64,000 nucleotides of DNA from an uncultured Bacteroidia bacterium (GTDB lineage Bacteria; Bacteroidota; Bacteroidia; Bacteroidales; UBA932). Both the position numbers and the translations under genes were made by a program. This document shows, piece by piece, positions 52,383 through 61,417 of the stretch. The notes beneath the pieces were generated by a model. It searched no databases. It saw only the letters and a list, made by a program, of their open reading frames with translations, and had not been told where the DNA came from. The DNA lies in assembly GCA_902779785.1 (NCBI GenBank), contig CACZDC010000001.1:186001-250000 (forward strand), in the 5' to 3' direction. Position 1 is the stretch's first letter; the number at the start of each line of letters is the position of its first letter.

Positions 52383-54172
52383 CCGTAAGAGAAAAAATAG
52401 CCTTATTTCCCCATTCCCCCGGCGTCTATAGATACTATGACGCCGAGGGAAAGGTTATTTATGTGGGTAAGGCAAAGGATCTCCACAAGAGGGTGGCGCA
52501 GTATTTCGTGCCTCCGGAGAGACTTACTACAAAGACACGGATACTTGTCTCGAAGATTGCAGACGCGCAGTACAGCGTAGTGGATACGGAGGCTGACGCC
52601 CTGCTGCTTGAAAACAACCTGATAAAGCAGTACAAGCCGCGTTACAACATCCTGCTGAAGGATTCCAAGACCTATCCCTGGATATGTGTGACCGGGGAGG
52701 AGTTCCCAAGGGTTTTCATAACGCGACGGATCGAGAAGGAGGGCGGAAACCGTTATTTCGGCCCCTATAGTTCAGCTCTCCACGCCCGTAATCTGGTGGA
52801 ATTCTTCCGGGAGACTTATCCGATCCGCAGCTGCCGCCTCAAAATCACTTCCGAGGCTATCCTGCGCCATAAGTTCCGCCCCTGCCTGGACTTTCATATC
52901 GGGCGTTGCAAGGCTCCGTGCATAGGTAAAATCTCCAGGGAGGAATACCGATCCAACATAGAGGAGATAGTCCGTATTCTGACAGGTCGCGGAGGAGAGG
53001 TCATCCGTCACTACAGACAGCGTATGGCTGAGGCTGCCGAGGCGCTCGATTTCGAAGCCGCCCAGGAGTTGAAGGACAAGATGCTTTCCCTCCAGCGCCA
53101 TTATGCGAAATCCGTCATCACCTCCGCCTCCGACACGGACGCAGATGTCTTCACCCTGGACTTCGAAGCCGGCGAGGCCTTCGGTAACTTCCTGAGAGTA
53201 AGGGGCGGATCCATCATCCAGAGCCTCAACCTCGGTTTCAAAAGCCAGATCGAAGAGGAGAGGGAGACGGTGCTCTCGACCTTCATCGCAGAGATTCAGT
53301 CCAAGTTCGGTGAATTGTCGAAAGAGGTCATAGTCCCCTTCCTGCCGGACGTGGAGATAGAGGGTGTAGCCTTCCGTATCCCTCAGCGCGGGGATAAGCT
53401 TTCGCTCCTGGAACTCAGTTCCAAGAATGCCAAGGAATTCCATTTCCACAGCATCAAGCAGAGGGAACATACTGATCCGGACGCCTTCCGCCTCGCCGTG
53501 ATGGAGGACCTTCGCAAGGCCCTGGGAATGAAGGAACTGCCCGTCCATATGGAATGTTTCGACAACTCCAATATCCAGGGCACCAATCCGGTGGCCTCCT
53601 GCGTGGTTTTCCGCAATGCGGAGCCGTCCAAGAAGGATTACCGTCGTTTCAAGATAAAGACAGTCATCGGGGCGAATGACTTCGCATCGATGAAAGAGGT
53701 AGTGAACAGACGCTATTCCCGTATGCTGGCGGAGGCTCCGGACGATCTGCCGCAGCTGATAGTGATCGACGGCGGAAAAGGACAGCTGAATGCCGCATAC
53801 CAGGCCCTTGCTGAGCTAGGCCTGACAGAGCGTCTGACCGTGATAGGCCTCGCCAAGAGGCTGGAGGAGGTCATCCGGGTAGGGGACCCCTATCCGCTTT
53901 TCATAGACCGCAATTCGCAGGCCTTGAAAGTCCTGCAGCACATACGTGACGAGGCCCACCGCTTCGGCATAACCTTCCACCGCGATCTCCGTTCCAAGGC
54001 TGCAATCAGCAGCGCCCTTAGGGAAATCAGCGGTGTCGGGCCTAAAACCGAGCAGCGCCTGCTGCTCCGCTATGGCTCTGTCGCTAAGATTGCCGAGGCT
54101 CCCCTGGAAGAGCTTTCCGCTCAGGTGGGAGCCGAGCTTGCAGTTAAAATACACGATTATCTGAATGAATAA
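52379..54172 (+). CDS. uvrC: Excinuclease ABC subunit UvrC
   Basis: Makes both incisions in nucleotide excision repair. 597 residues: GIY-YIG nuclease (about 10-90, SPGVYRYYDAEGKVIYVGKA), Cys-rich segment (CRLKIT to CKAPCIGK), UVR motif (ALDFEAAQELKDKM), RNase H-like nuclease (MECFDNSNIQG, IVIDGGKGQLNAA) and a terminal helix-hairpin-helix pair. Start is a GTG inside the previous stop (GTGA); no ATG occurs before the conserved region. Overlaps pnuC by eight bases. Confidence 0.96.
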   Translation: MTVREKIALFPHSPGVYRYYDAEGKVIYVGKAKDLHKRVAQYFVPPERLTTKTRILVSKIADAQYSVVDTEADALLLENNLIKQYKPRYNILLKDSKTYPWICVTGEEFPRVFITRRIEKEGGNRYFGPYSSALHARNLVEFFRETYPIRSCRLKITSEAILRHKFRPCLDFHIGRCKAPCIGKISREEYRSNIEEIVRILTGRGGEVIRHYRQRMAEAAEALDFEAAQELKDKMLSLQRHYAKSVITSASDTDADVFTLDFEAGEAFGNFLRVRGGSIIQSLNLGFKSQIEEERETVLSTFIAEIQSKFGELSKEVIVPFLPDVEIEGVAFRIPQRGDKLSLLELSSKNAKEFHFHSIKQREHTDPDAFRLAVMEDLRKALGMKELPVHMECFDNSNIQGTNPVASCVVFRNAEPSKKDYRRFKIKTVIGANDFASMKEVVNRRYSRMLAEAPDDLPQLIVIDGGKGQLNAAYQALAELGLTERLTVIGLAKRLEEVIRVGDPYPLFIDRNSQALKVLQHIRDEAHRFGITFHRDLRSKAAISSALREISGVGPKTEQRLLLRYGSVAKIAEAPLEELSAQVGAELAVKIHDYLNE

Positions 54173-54929
54173 GGAAGAGAGATTCAACAAGATTTTCAAC
54201 CTGTTCATACTCCTTGGTATGATCAGCGTTGTGCTTGTAGTTAATATAATGAAGATGTCGAGCCCGGGGGCGGACATTGTGAAACTTGCCGTGGTCACGC
54301 TCGGCGCCGTAATGGGCGTTTTCAACTGCGTGATGAGCGCCAACGGACTGATATGGAACTTCCTCTTCGGAGTGGTCAATGTCAGCATCTGCGCCTATAC
54401 CAATTTCGACAGCGGCAATATGGGCCAGTTTATGCTGCACGTGTTCTATTTCCTGCCGATGCAGTTCGTGGGGATATGGCAATGGCGCAAACACGGTGCC
54501 GGGAAGAAGTCGGATGACGGAAAGTCGGCGGCCCCGAAAGCGCTGAGGCTCAGCGGGAAACAGTGGGCACTCGTAGCCGCCGGAACCCTCGCCGGCATTG
54601 CCGCCGTCTATGGACTTCTTTATTATATAGATCTTCAGAGGCTGGGAGACTCATCTTCGCTCGACAGGGCCAAGATTCTTCTGGACGCGGTCGTGATGGT
54701 CCTCAACATCGTAGGACAGATTCTGCTGTCTCTGTGCTATTCGGACTCCTGGTTCATCTGGAACCTCGTGAACATCTTCTCTGTGGCCCTGTGGCTCAAC
54801 CGGACGCTGTCTCCGGAGGCCGGCGGCTATGAAATTGTGATGGTAGTGAAGTATTCATTCTTCTTCATCAATTCGTTGAACGGGCTCAGAATTTGGCTTA
54901 ATCTTGCAAAAAAAGAAAATAATACATAA
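54165..54929 (+). CDS. pnuC: PnuC-family nicotinamide riboside/vitamin transporter
   Basis: 254 residues, seven or so membrane helices. PnuC signatures are present: SANGLIWNFLFGVVNVSICA, FYFLPMQFVGIWQW and DSWFIWNLVNIFSVALW. Family members carry nicotinamide riboside, thiamine or riboflavin by facilitated diffusion. The operon (uvrC, TlpA-like) does not show which, and there is no riboswitch since its start lies within uvrC. The family call is sound; the substrate is open. Confidence 0.85.
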   Translation: MNKEERFNKIFNLFILLGMISVVLVVNIMKMSSPGADIVKLAVVTLGAVMGVFNCVMSANGLIWNFLFGVVNVSICAYTNFDSGNMGQFMLHVFYFLPMQFVGIWQWRKHGAGKKSDDGKSAAPKALRLSGKQWALVAAGTLAGIAAVYGLLYYIDLQRLGDSSSLDRAKILLDAVVMVLNIVGQILLSLCYSDSWFIWNLVNIFSVALWLNRTLSPEAGGYEIVMVVKYSFFFINSLNGLRIWLNLAKKENNT

Positions 54930-54934
54930 CTTTG
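54904..54934 (+). promoter_or_regulatory. Promoter of acpP
   Basis: TTG (54904-54906), 20-base spacer, TAACTTTG (54927-54934). The -7 box begins in the pnuC stop codon. It leaves a leader of about 50 bases, longer than for most genes here. Confidence 0.65.
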
Positions 54935-54990
54935 CACCTTGTAAGCTTTGAAAAGAAGAAACGTAAATATAAACTTTAAACCTACTTATT

Positions 54991-55233
54991 ATGACTAACG
55001 AAGAAATCGTAAAAGCTGTCACCGACATTATCGTTGACAAGCTGGGTGTGGAGCCGTCAGCCGTGACACCTTCCGCATCTTTCACCAACGATCTCGGAGC
55101 AGATTCTCTCGACACTGTCGAGCTTCTGATGGATTTTGAGCGTGTTTTCGGCATCAAGATTCCGGATGAGGAGACCAGCGGTATCGCCACCGTCGGTGAC
55201 GCTATTGCAAAAGTTCAGGAAAAACTTGCCTGA
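54991..55233 (+). CDS. acpP: Acyl carrier protein
   Basis: 80 acidic residues that carry growing acyl chains in fatty-acid synthesis. The 4'-phosphopantetheine site is Ser39 in [15 protein letters not shown]. Own promoter and own terminator, so it stands alone; the fabF partner often found next to acpP is not here. Confidence 0.97.
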   Translation: MTNEEIVKAVTDIIVDKLGVEPSAVTPSASFTNDLGADSLDTVELLMDFERVFGIKIPDEETSGIATVGDAIAKVQEKLA

Positions 55234-55245
55234 TAAAGGCTCTGC

Positions 55246-55287
55246 AAAAAAAGCCCCGGTTCCTTGTGGAGCCGGGGTTGTTTTTTA
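55246..55287 (+). terminator. Rho-independent terminator after acpP
   Basis: CCCCGG and CCGGGG arms with a loop of about 14 bases, followed by TTGTTTTTT; an A-run precedes it. It also touches the stop of the convergent DUF4270 gene, so it probably serves both. Confidence 0.85.
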
Positions 55288-57009
55288 TTGTCTCGGGATA
55301 GAGAACGTAACCCTGCAGCGAGGGACTCTCTTCTTCTTTGTCAGCGGATCCACGCTCGTGGCGTCCGGGCCGTTCAGTTTCGCGCAGTAGTAGCGGTCCT
55401 TGTCCAGTTCTGACGTCGTGGTGGTGGACGACTGGTTGGCGGAGGCCATCATCTGGGCCATCATAAGATAGTTGTAGTAGTTGTTGTATCCTCCGTAGCC
55501 ATAGCCTCCATAGCCGTAGCCGCCGTAACCATAGCCATATCCGCCGTAACCGCCGTAGTAGTCGCCTCCATAGAGACTGTTGTAGTAGGAGGCATACATC
55601 AGCTGCTTATAGTACTCGTTGTCGTAAATGGAGCCGGTGGCGTTCTGGACGGTCTCGCTGTGGACGGAAAGCAGCCAGATGTCCGCGTCGTCCTTGCTGT
55701 CCAGGTCCGTGCGCTTGAGTATTTCCTGCAGATGGTAGGAAAAGTCCGGGGAATAAGTCAGGTTCGAACGGTCTATGCTTCCCTGATTCTCGCTTTCGGC
55801 AGATGCGTCGGTCAGGCCGGCGAACTGCCAGTTGCCTTCAGTGGTCTTCCTGCGGATCGTCGGGGACAGGATCGCGGGATAGAGGTCGCTGCGGGTGTAA
55901 TCCGCATCTTTTTCGAAGGGCAGCAGGAGCGTAGCCTTGTTTATTATGGCTTTTGCCGCATCGCCGTATTTTCCGATCTCCTGAAGAGTCTTTTCCCGAA
56001 TCTCCTTCGCCGGGATGACGGGTTTCAGTCCGCCGCCGCCTTCGACATATACGAAGTCCGTGGCCTTGCCGCCCTCTTTTTCGTGACCGGTGTAGTTGAA
56101 GGCGTACTGGGCGAACTTCTGATTGTTGGACAAGAATTCGTATTCGTTGTGGAAGGTCGGCTCGCCAGGGATGAAGAGGAAGGTGGAATCCTTCTGTTTC
56201 CCTTTCCAGGTGGAGCGTACGGTCAGAAGGCCCACGTTCCCGTTGCGGGCGTAGTAATTGTCCGAAACGGAAAGGCAGCTCAGGGAGAAGAGAGAGATAC
56301 GTCCGCCCATCCCGGCGGGAGTGTCGGTCTCAAGGTAAATGCCGGGGACCAGTTTGCAATAGTCCTTCATCCTCTGTTTGAGGTAGGCGTTGAGTTCGTT
56401 CCCGCTCTTGCCGGCACGGTCGATGAGGACGCTGTCCTTCAGCGAAAGCGACTTGATCGCGTCGACGTATTTCTGGGCATAGGCAGTGTTGAGAGAGAAG
56501 GAGAGGGAATCCTTGCCGTTGATTACCGGAACCCCTATGCTTATCCTCTCGTTGCCGTGAGGCGGATTGTCGGTGGTCCCGACGCCTACGGTGCGCAGGG
56601 TGTCCGTAAGGGCGTAGACATAGACATTCTGCAGGATGTTGTTCTGGGAGGCGTCCGCGACTGAAACGGAGTCGCTCGCAAAGTGTACCAGGAACTTGAC
56701 CACAGTAGGGTTGCTGCCCAGGTCCAGCGTGTCCAAGGCCGGAATCAGGGTGAATGCGCTGGCGCGCGTAGTTAGCCCGAAGGTTTCGTCCCGGATTGCT
56801 CCGAGGGCAAGGCGCTTGTCGGAATAGCCCGAGAGGGCGTCGGAGCGCCGGTTTTCTATTTCGCTGAGTTCAAACTCCGCGGTATAGGTGTCATACAGCA
56901 GGGAAGCGTCCACAAGGCCCTTGCCCACTTGCAGGTCCACCTTTACGCAGCCCGCTGCAAGCGAGAGTACTGCGGAGGCGTAAATCAATCCCTTCCAGAA
57001 AAACTTCAT
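55285..57009 (-). CDS. DUF4270 family lipoprotein with Gly/Tyr-rich repeat
   Basis: 574 residues with a lipoprotein signal (LAAGC). The family pattern is seen near the N-terminus (GLVDASLLYDTY, TARASAF-like region, LDLGSNPTVVKFLVHF). Near the C-terminus (coded by about 55469-55575) is a run of GYGG/YGYGG units, a low-complexity Gly/Tyr stretch. As is common in Bacteroidota, it follows the glycogen-synthase-like gene with an ATGA overlap. Envelope location; function unknown. Confidence 0.85.
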   Translation of the reverse strand: MKFFWKGLIYASAVLSLAAGCVKVDLQVGKGLVDASLLYDTYTAEFELSEIENRRSDALSGYSDKRLALGAIRDETFGLTTRASAFTLIPALDTLDLGSNPTVVKFLVHFASDSVSVADASQNNILQNVYVYALTDTLRTVGVGTTDNPPHGNERISIGVPVINGKDSLSFSLNTAYAQKYVDAIKSLSLKDSVLIDRAGKSGNELNAYLKQRMKDYCKLVPGIYLETDTPAGMGGRISLFSLSCLSVSDNYYARNGNVGLLTVRSTWKGKQKDSTFLFIPGEPTFHNEYEFLSNNQKFAQYAFNYTGHEKEGGKATDFVYVEGGGGLKPVIPAKEIREKTLQEIGKYGDAAKAIINKATLLLPFEKDADYTRSDLYPAILSPTIRRKTTEGNWQFAGLTDASAESENQGSIDRSNLTYSPDFSYHLQEILKRTDLDSKDDADIWLLSVHSETVQNATGSIYDNEYYKQLMYASYYNSLYGGDYYGGYGGYGYGYGGYGYGGYGYGGYNNYYNYLMMAQMMASANQSSTTTTSELDKDRYYCAKLNGPDATSVDPLTKKKRVPRCRVTFSIPRQ

Positions 57010-57830
57010 TTCAAGATACTGTCGTAAAAACTGTTGTACTGGTCCATATAGCCGCCATCCTCATAGGAGGCTTCGTCGAAGGGGAGGACCGGTACGTTGA
57101 GCTCTTTTACGAAAGCTCCCATCTTTTCCTCCGCATCGGCGGAGCCCATTATGATGCCGTCGGCATACGTGGCGGCAAGTTTTGCAAGTTCTATGCCGTC
57201 AGCCGCTTCCGTGAGGCTGACATCCTTGGGCTTTATGTTGCCGAAAAGGACAGTATCCTTGAGATTTGCAGAGAACTTCTCCTGCGGCATATCGTCCAGC
57301 AGAGACAGCACGATCTTGGTCGAGGAGAAAATGGGGTCGTCCTTGTAGCCCTTTTTCAGGTATAGCGGGAGGATCTGGGTAATCCAGCCCTGGCAGTGGA
57401 TGATGTCAGGGGCCCAGCGCAGCTTCTTTACAGTCTCCAGGACGCCGCGGGCGAAGAATACGGCCCTTTCGCCGTTGTCGGGGAAGAATTTTCCCTTCTC
57501 GTCACGGTAAATGTGTTTTCGGCGGAAATAGTCCTCATTGTCAATGAAATAGACCTGTATCCTGGCGGACGTGATCGATGCGACTTTGATGACGAGGGGG
57601 CGGTCCACATCTCCGATGATGATGTTCATCCCGGAGAGGCGGATGACTTCGTGAAGCTGGTTTTTCCGTTCGTTGATGCAGCCATAGCGGGGCATAAAGG
57701 CGCGGATTTCCTTCTTGCGCTCCTGTATTCCCTGAGGCAACTCCCTGCCCAGACGGGCGATGCGGCTCTCCTCAAGATAGGGGCACATCTCGGAGTTGAC
57801 AAACAGAATCTTCTTGGCGGAATCTCCCAT
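57006..57830 (-). CDS. Glycogen/starch synthase-like protein (GT5 N-terminal domain only)
   Basis: 274 residues resembling the N-terminal Rossmann domain of GT5 glycogen synthases (KKILFVNSEMCPYLEES, MPRYGCINERKNQLHEV, APDIIHCQGW), but without the second domain needed for a full enzyme of about 480. This short form is common in Bacteroidota, next to DUF4270. Likely not a working synthase by itself. ATG 57830 is chosen because an ATG at 57848 lies directly against the -7 box, upstream of the expected transcript start. Confidence 0.82.
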   Translation of the reverse strand: MGDSAKKILFVNSEMCPYLEESRIARLGRELPQGIQERKKEIRAFMPRYGCINERKNQLHEVIRLSGMNIIIGDVDRPLVIKVASITSARIQVYFIDNEDYFRRKHIYRDEKGKFFPDNGERAVFFARGVLETVKKLRWAPDIIHCQGWITQILPLYLKKGYKDDPIFSSTKIVLSLLDDMPQEKFSANLKDTVLFGNIKPKDVSLTEAADGIELAKLAATYADGIIMGSADAEEKMGAFVKELNVPVLPFDEASYEDGGYMDQYNSFYDSILK

Positions 57831-57849
57831 AATACATAATTTTAGCATA

Positions 57850-57857
57850 CAAAGTTA
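57850..57857 (-). promoter_or_regulatory. -7 promoter element of the GT5-like/DUF4270 operon
   Basis: Minus-strand TAACTTTG, 19 bases before ATG 57830. Confidence 0.5.
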
Positions 57858-57888
57858 AGAAATTTTTTCTACTTTTCCCGCGTTTCAC

Positions 57889-57896
57889 TAACTTTG
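57889..57896 (+). promoter_or_regulatory. -7 promoter element of the ftsX operon
   Basis: TAACTTTG, 18 bases before ATG 57915; the same octamer as the divergent box at 57850-57857. Confidence 0.5.
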
Positions 57897-57914
57897 GGGC
57901 GAAAATAGAAAAAG

Positions 57915-58796
57915 ATGGCTGATTCAAGTAAAAAGATAATCCGCCGCCGGCTGGCCTCGTCCTGGATTTCGACGGTCATCAGCATCTCTCTGGTGCTGCT
58001 GCTCATCGGTGTCGGGACAATGCTTCTGGTTAATGCCAGGGCCGTTTCCGACTATTTCAAGGAGCACGTCCAGGTCTCCGTCCTGATGAAGCCCCAGGTG
58101 AGCGAGGAGGAGTCCGCCAAACTGTGCGAAAGCCTGGACGCACTTCCCTATGTGAAGACCACGCGTCTGGTCTCGAAGGAGGAGGGCACGGCTGAGATGG
58201 CCAGGCTTCTGGGCGAGGACTTCCTGAATGTGTTCGAGACGGCTCCGGTTCCGGTTTCCATAGATGTGACGCTTACTCCGCAGTATGTCAGCGTGGATTC
58301 CCTGGATATGGTCGTGGCCGCGCTCGGGGACTCTCCGCTCGTGGAGGAGGTGGTGTGCCAGACTTCGCTCGTGGAGGCGCTCAACCAGAATCTTGAAAAG
58401 ATTTCCCTGGTTCTGGGCGTGCTGGTGCTCCTGCTGCTTTTCATCTCTTTCGTACTGATTTCCAATACGGTAAGGCTTAACGTCTTCTCCCGCCGCTTCA
58501 CTATCCATACAATGCAGCTTGTCGGGGCGACCCGTGCTTTTATTCGCCGTCCTTTTGTGCTCCAGTCGGCCATCCAGGGGCTTTTCGCCGCATTTGCGGC
58601 CATCCTGATGCTGCTCGGCGGATTATGGCTGCTGCGCAGGGAGTTCTCCCAGCTTTTCGAGATCTTCTCCTTAGACGCGCTGCTTGTCACTATGGGCGTG
58701 ATAGTATGCTCGGGCCTGATAATATGCGTGCTGAGTACCGTCATAGTTGTTAACAGGCTGGTCAGATTTGACAGGGACCGGCTCTACGCTTTTTGA
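57915..58796 (+). CDS. ftsX: Cell-division membrane protein FtsX
   Basis: Membrane partner of the FtsE ATPase, which controls cell-wall hydrolases at the septum. 293 residues: one helix at 20-42, a periplasmic domain (about 45-165), then three helices in the second half, with VRLNVFSRRFTIHTMQLVGA typical of FtsX. ftsE is not adjacent. The operon continues with DUF3098, uppP and lpxH, all envelope genes. Confidence 0.93.
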   Translation: MADSSKKIIRRRLASSWISTVISISLVLLLIGVGTMLLVNARAVSDYFKEHVQVSVLMKPQVSEEESAKLCESLDALPYVKTTRLVSKEEGTAEMARLLGEDFLNVFETAPVPVSIDVTLTPQYVSVDSLDMVVAALGDSPLVEEVVCQTSLVEALNQNLEKISLVLGVLVLLLLFISFVLISNTVRLNVFSRRFTIHTMQLVGATRAFIRRPFVLQSAIQGLFAAFAAILMLLGGLWLLRREFSQLFEIFSLDALLVTMGVIVCSGLIICVLSTVIVVNRLVRFDRDRLYAF

Positions 58797-58798
58797 TT

Positions 58799-59053
58799 AT
58801 GGCATTGAAACAGAATAATCAGCCGGAGAATTCCGGTATGGCAATGTCCCGGAAGGGCATCAAAATGATGATTGCCGGCCTTCTGGTGATGGTCGCGGGT
58901 TTCATCCTCCTCAGCGGGGGCGGCTCGGACGACCCGAATGTGTTCAATTATGCGATGTTTGATTTCCGACGCCTCGTCGCCGCTCCGATTGTCATCATCG
59001 CCGGGATAGTGGTGGAACTGCTGGCCATAATGGGCCGCTTTAAGGATAATTGA
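58799..59053 (+). CDS. DUF3098 family small membrane protein
   Basis: 84 residues with two membrane helices (about 23-40 and 57-77) around a short loop (GGGSDDPNVFNYAMFDFRR) typical of DUF3098. In Bacteroidota it commonly sits between ftsX and uppP, as here, with gaps of two bases on each side. ATG 58799 is used; a TTG six bases upstream is inside ftsX. Function unknown. Confidence 0.85.
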   Translation: MALKQNNQPENSGMAMSRKGIKMMIAGLLVMVAGFILLSGGGSDDPNVFNYAMFDFRRLVAAPIVIIAGIVVELLAIMGRFKDN

Positions 59054-59055
59054 TT

Positions 59056-59871
59056 ATGGAATGGTGGCAGGCGATTCTCCTGGGCCTGGTCCAGGGACTT
59101 ACTGAGTTTCTCCCGGTGTCCAGTTCGGGGCATCTGATGATAGTCCGCGAACTTCTCGGCGTGGACGGGGAAGGTTTTCTGGATTTTACCGTGACGGTCC
59201 ATTTCGCCACGGTCATAGCGACTCTGGTGGTTTTCTGGAAGGCGGTCTGGGATTTGATAAAAGGTTTTTTCAAGTTCAAGTACAATGACGAGACGGACTA
59301 TATCTTCAAGATACTTGTCTCGCTCATTCCGGTCGCCGTCATAGGTTTCTTCTTCAAGGACAGTGTCGAAAGCCTCTTCGGAGAGGGGCTTCTGCCCGTG
59401 GGGATAGGCCTCTGCATCACTGCGGCCCTGCTCCTGTGGTCGGATTTCGCCGGGAAGAAGTCGAATGCCCCTGCAAGGGAGGTCCGGAACGGCATCACCT
59501 ATTGGCAGGCCCTGCTGGTCGGCCTGGGACAGGCCGTCGCGGTGGCTCCGGGAATTTCCCGTAGCGGGACTACGATAGCTACGGGACTGGTGAGCGGAGT
59601 CAAGAGGGAAGTGATGGCCCAGTTCTCTTTCCTTATGGTCCTTATACCGATTCTCGGAGAACAGTTCCTGGATATACTCAAGGCCTTCCTGGAAGGAGGA
59701 GGATTCGGCGGGGCCATAGGTTTCCTGCCGCTGCTGCTGGGTTTCGTGTCGGCTTTCGCGTCGGGACTTTTCGCCTGCAAGGCAATGGTCGCCCTGGTCC
59801 GCCGCGCACGCCTGAGCTGGTTCGCCCTCTATTGTTTCATAGTTGCCATTCTGATTTTTATCCTCGCTTAG
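59056..59871 (+). CDS. uppP: Undecaprenyl-diphosphatase UppP (BacA)
   Basis: Recycles undecaprenyl diphosphate, the lipid carrier for cell-wall sugars. 271 residues, multi-pass. Signature 1 GLVQGLTEFLPVSSSGHL near the start and signature 2 PGISRSGTTIATGL in the middle hold the catalytic Glu, Ser, His and Arg residues. Also linked to bacitracin tolerance in other species. Confidence 0.96.
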   Translation: MEWWQAILLGLVQGLTEFLPVSSSGHLMIVRELLGVDGEGFLDFTVTVHFATVIATLVVFWKAVWDLIKGFFKFKYNDETDYIFKILVSLIPVAVIGFFFKDSVESLFGEGLLPVGIGLCITAALLLWSDFAGKKSNAPAREVRNGITYWQALLVGLGQAVAVAPGISRSGTTIATGLVSGVKREVMAQFSFLMVLIPILGEQFLDILKAFLEGGGFGGAIGFLPLLLGFVSAFASGLFACKAMVALVRRARLSWFALYCFIVAILIFILA

Positions 59872-59872
59872 C

Positions 59873-60628
59873 GTGCGCCACCTGACTTATTTCGTCTCTG
59901 ATGTCCATCTCGGACTGGAGGTCGGCGACCCGGCTCTCCGGGAGAGGCGTTTCGTGGACTTTCTCAGGAGCATTCCGGCAGAGGAGACCGAGACTCTGTA
60001 CCTGCTTGGGGATATCTGGGATTTCTGGTACGAGTACGAGGATGTGGTCCCGAAAGGTTATGTCCGGGTCTTTGCCGCTCTGACAGATTTGATTGCCGCC
60101 GGGGTGAAGGTCTGTTTCTTCGAGGGAAACCACGATATGTGGGCCTTCCATTATTTCGAAGAGCTCGGGATGGTCCGCTGCGCCCAGCCTTACGTCGTGA
60201 AAATAGGCTCGAAAAACTTCTGTCTCGGGCACGGGGATGGCCTGGGGCCGGGAATGTATGGATACAAACTTATGCGCTGGGCTTTCCATAACCGTTTCCT
60301 GCAGTCGTGTTTTTCCGCGCTTCATCCATATCTGGCATTCCGCCTTGCCGAAGGCTGGTCCCGGAAGTCCCGTCTTTCCCGCCGCGAGGCGTATTATTTC
60401 CGTGGCGAGGATGAGCCGCTGTGGAAATGGTGCCGGAAATTCAACGAAGATGCCGTCGCGGCAAAAACCGGCCCCCGGGAGCAGGTGGACTATTTCATTT
60501 TCGGGCATTATCACTGCCGGGTGGACTGCAAGGTCGGGGAGGCTCGCCTGCTGCTTCTCAAGGATTGGATCGATTCGCCCGACTCTCTTGTCTTTGACTC
60601 GGACTCAGGTACTTTTCAGGGACGTTGA
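59873..60628 (+). CDS. lpxH: UDP-2,3-diacylglucosamine diphosphatase-like phosphoesterase (LpxH)
   Basis: Peripheral membrane metallophosphoesterase that makes lipid X in lipid A synthesis. 251 residues with the metal-binding set FVSDVHLG, LLGDIWDFW, EGNHD, LGHGDG and FGHYH. Start is a GTG one base after the uppP stop; no ATG precedes the conserved SDVHLG. Its last 71 bases also code for the end of the convergent DUF4294 gene. Confidence 0.88.
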   Translation: MRHLTYFVSDVHLGLEVGDPALRERRFVDFLRSIPAEETETLYLLGDIWDFWYEYEDVVPKGYVRVFAALTDLIAAGVKVCFFEGNHDMWAFHYFEELGMVRCAQPYVVKIGSKNFCLGHGDGLGPGMYGYKLMRWAFHNRFLQSCFSALHPYLAFRLAEGWSRKSRLSRREAYYFRGEDEPLWKWCRKFNEDAVAAKTGPREQVDYFIFGHYHCRVDCKVGEARLLLLKDWIDSPDSLVFDSDSGTFQGR

Positions 60629-61343
60629 CAATCGGCGGCTCTTCCCAGAAAATAGACCAGTAAAGGTCGCGGAAACTGCCGTCGGCCCATCTCTGGCATA
60701 GTTCCTCAAGGTCCTTGTCTTCGCCTTCGGGGTCGAAACTGGAATGCAGGTCGTTGTCGAAAAGGTGGGCGATGCCGTTCCAGAATCCGGCGGCCACGCC
60801 GTTCTTGTATTGCTTGATTATGGAGTATGAAGACTGGCCGGTCTCGCGGTCTATGAGTTTCAGGAGTATGGCTCCCTGCGAGATGGTCATCTTCCTCAGG
60901 CCGCTTTCGAAATCGACGAAGAGTTCTTTCTGGACCTTGGATATGTAGCGGTCTTTTTTCATAGGACCGAGATGGTCGGCCGCGATCGTGCTGTCCACGA
61001 TTTCCTGCAGGCGTCCGGCGGCGAGGGCATAGGGATAGACGCGGGCGAAGCGCCATACTCTCTTGTAGTACTTCTTCCAGTCTCTTTCGCTCATTTTTCC
61101 CTTTCCGCGGCCCCAGATCCAAATCGGATCCAAGGTGTCGAAATAGGTCGTGTCGCCGTTTTCGACCTTGTATGTGAGGTAGCCGCTCTTGCCTTCCCCT
61201 TCTTCGCTGACAATGATTTTCCGTGCGAGAGATTCCCTCTGCTCGCGGGCACGCCTCATAGCGCGCTCGATATGGTTCTGGGCGAAGGATGGAATTGCGC
61301 CCAGTATGAGTATGGCCGATATGAGAGTCAGTTTTTTCAGCAT
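60558..61343 (-). CDS. DUF4294 family exported protein
   Basis: 261 residues with a signal peptide (IPSFAQ). The family region (about 50-190) has TLDPIWIWGRGKGK, KYYKRVWRFARVYPYA, and DFESGLRKMTISQGAILLKLIDRETGQSSY. The C-terminal tail (about 225-261, ending RSNP) is Gln/Ser/Arg-rich and lies over the end of lpxH. ATG 61343 (MLKKLTLISA) is chosen by the signal peptide and the promoter. Function unknown. Confidence 0.85.
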   Translation of the reverse strand: MLKKLTLISAILILGAIPSFAQNHIERAMRRAREQRESLARKIIVSEEGEGKSGYLTYKVENGDTTYFDTLDPIWIWGRGKGKMSERDWKKYYKRVWRFARVYPYALAAGRLQEIVDSTIAADHLGPMKKDRYISKVQKELFVDFESGLRKMTISQGAILLKLIDRETGQSSYSIIKQYKNGVAAGFWNGIAHLFDNDLHSSFDPEGEDKDLEELCQRWADGSFRDLYWSIFWEEPPIVNVPEKYLSPSQRQESRANRSNP

Positions 61344-61354
61344 AGCCCAAACCG

Positions 61355-61362
61355 CAAAGATA
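61355..61362 (-). promoter_or_regulatory. -7 promoter element of the DUF4294 gene
   Basis: Minus-strand TATCTTTG, 11 bases before ATG 61343. Confidence 0.45.
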
Positions 61363-61417
61363 CAACTTTGCAATTAGTCTGCCAAACCGCTGTTTTTCTC
61401 TTTTTGCGAAAAACAGC

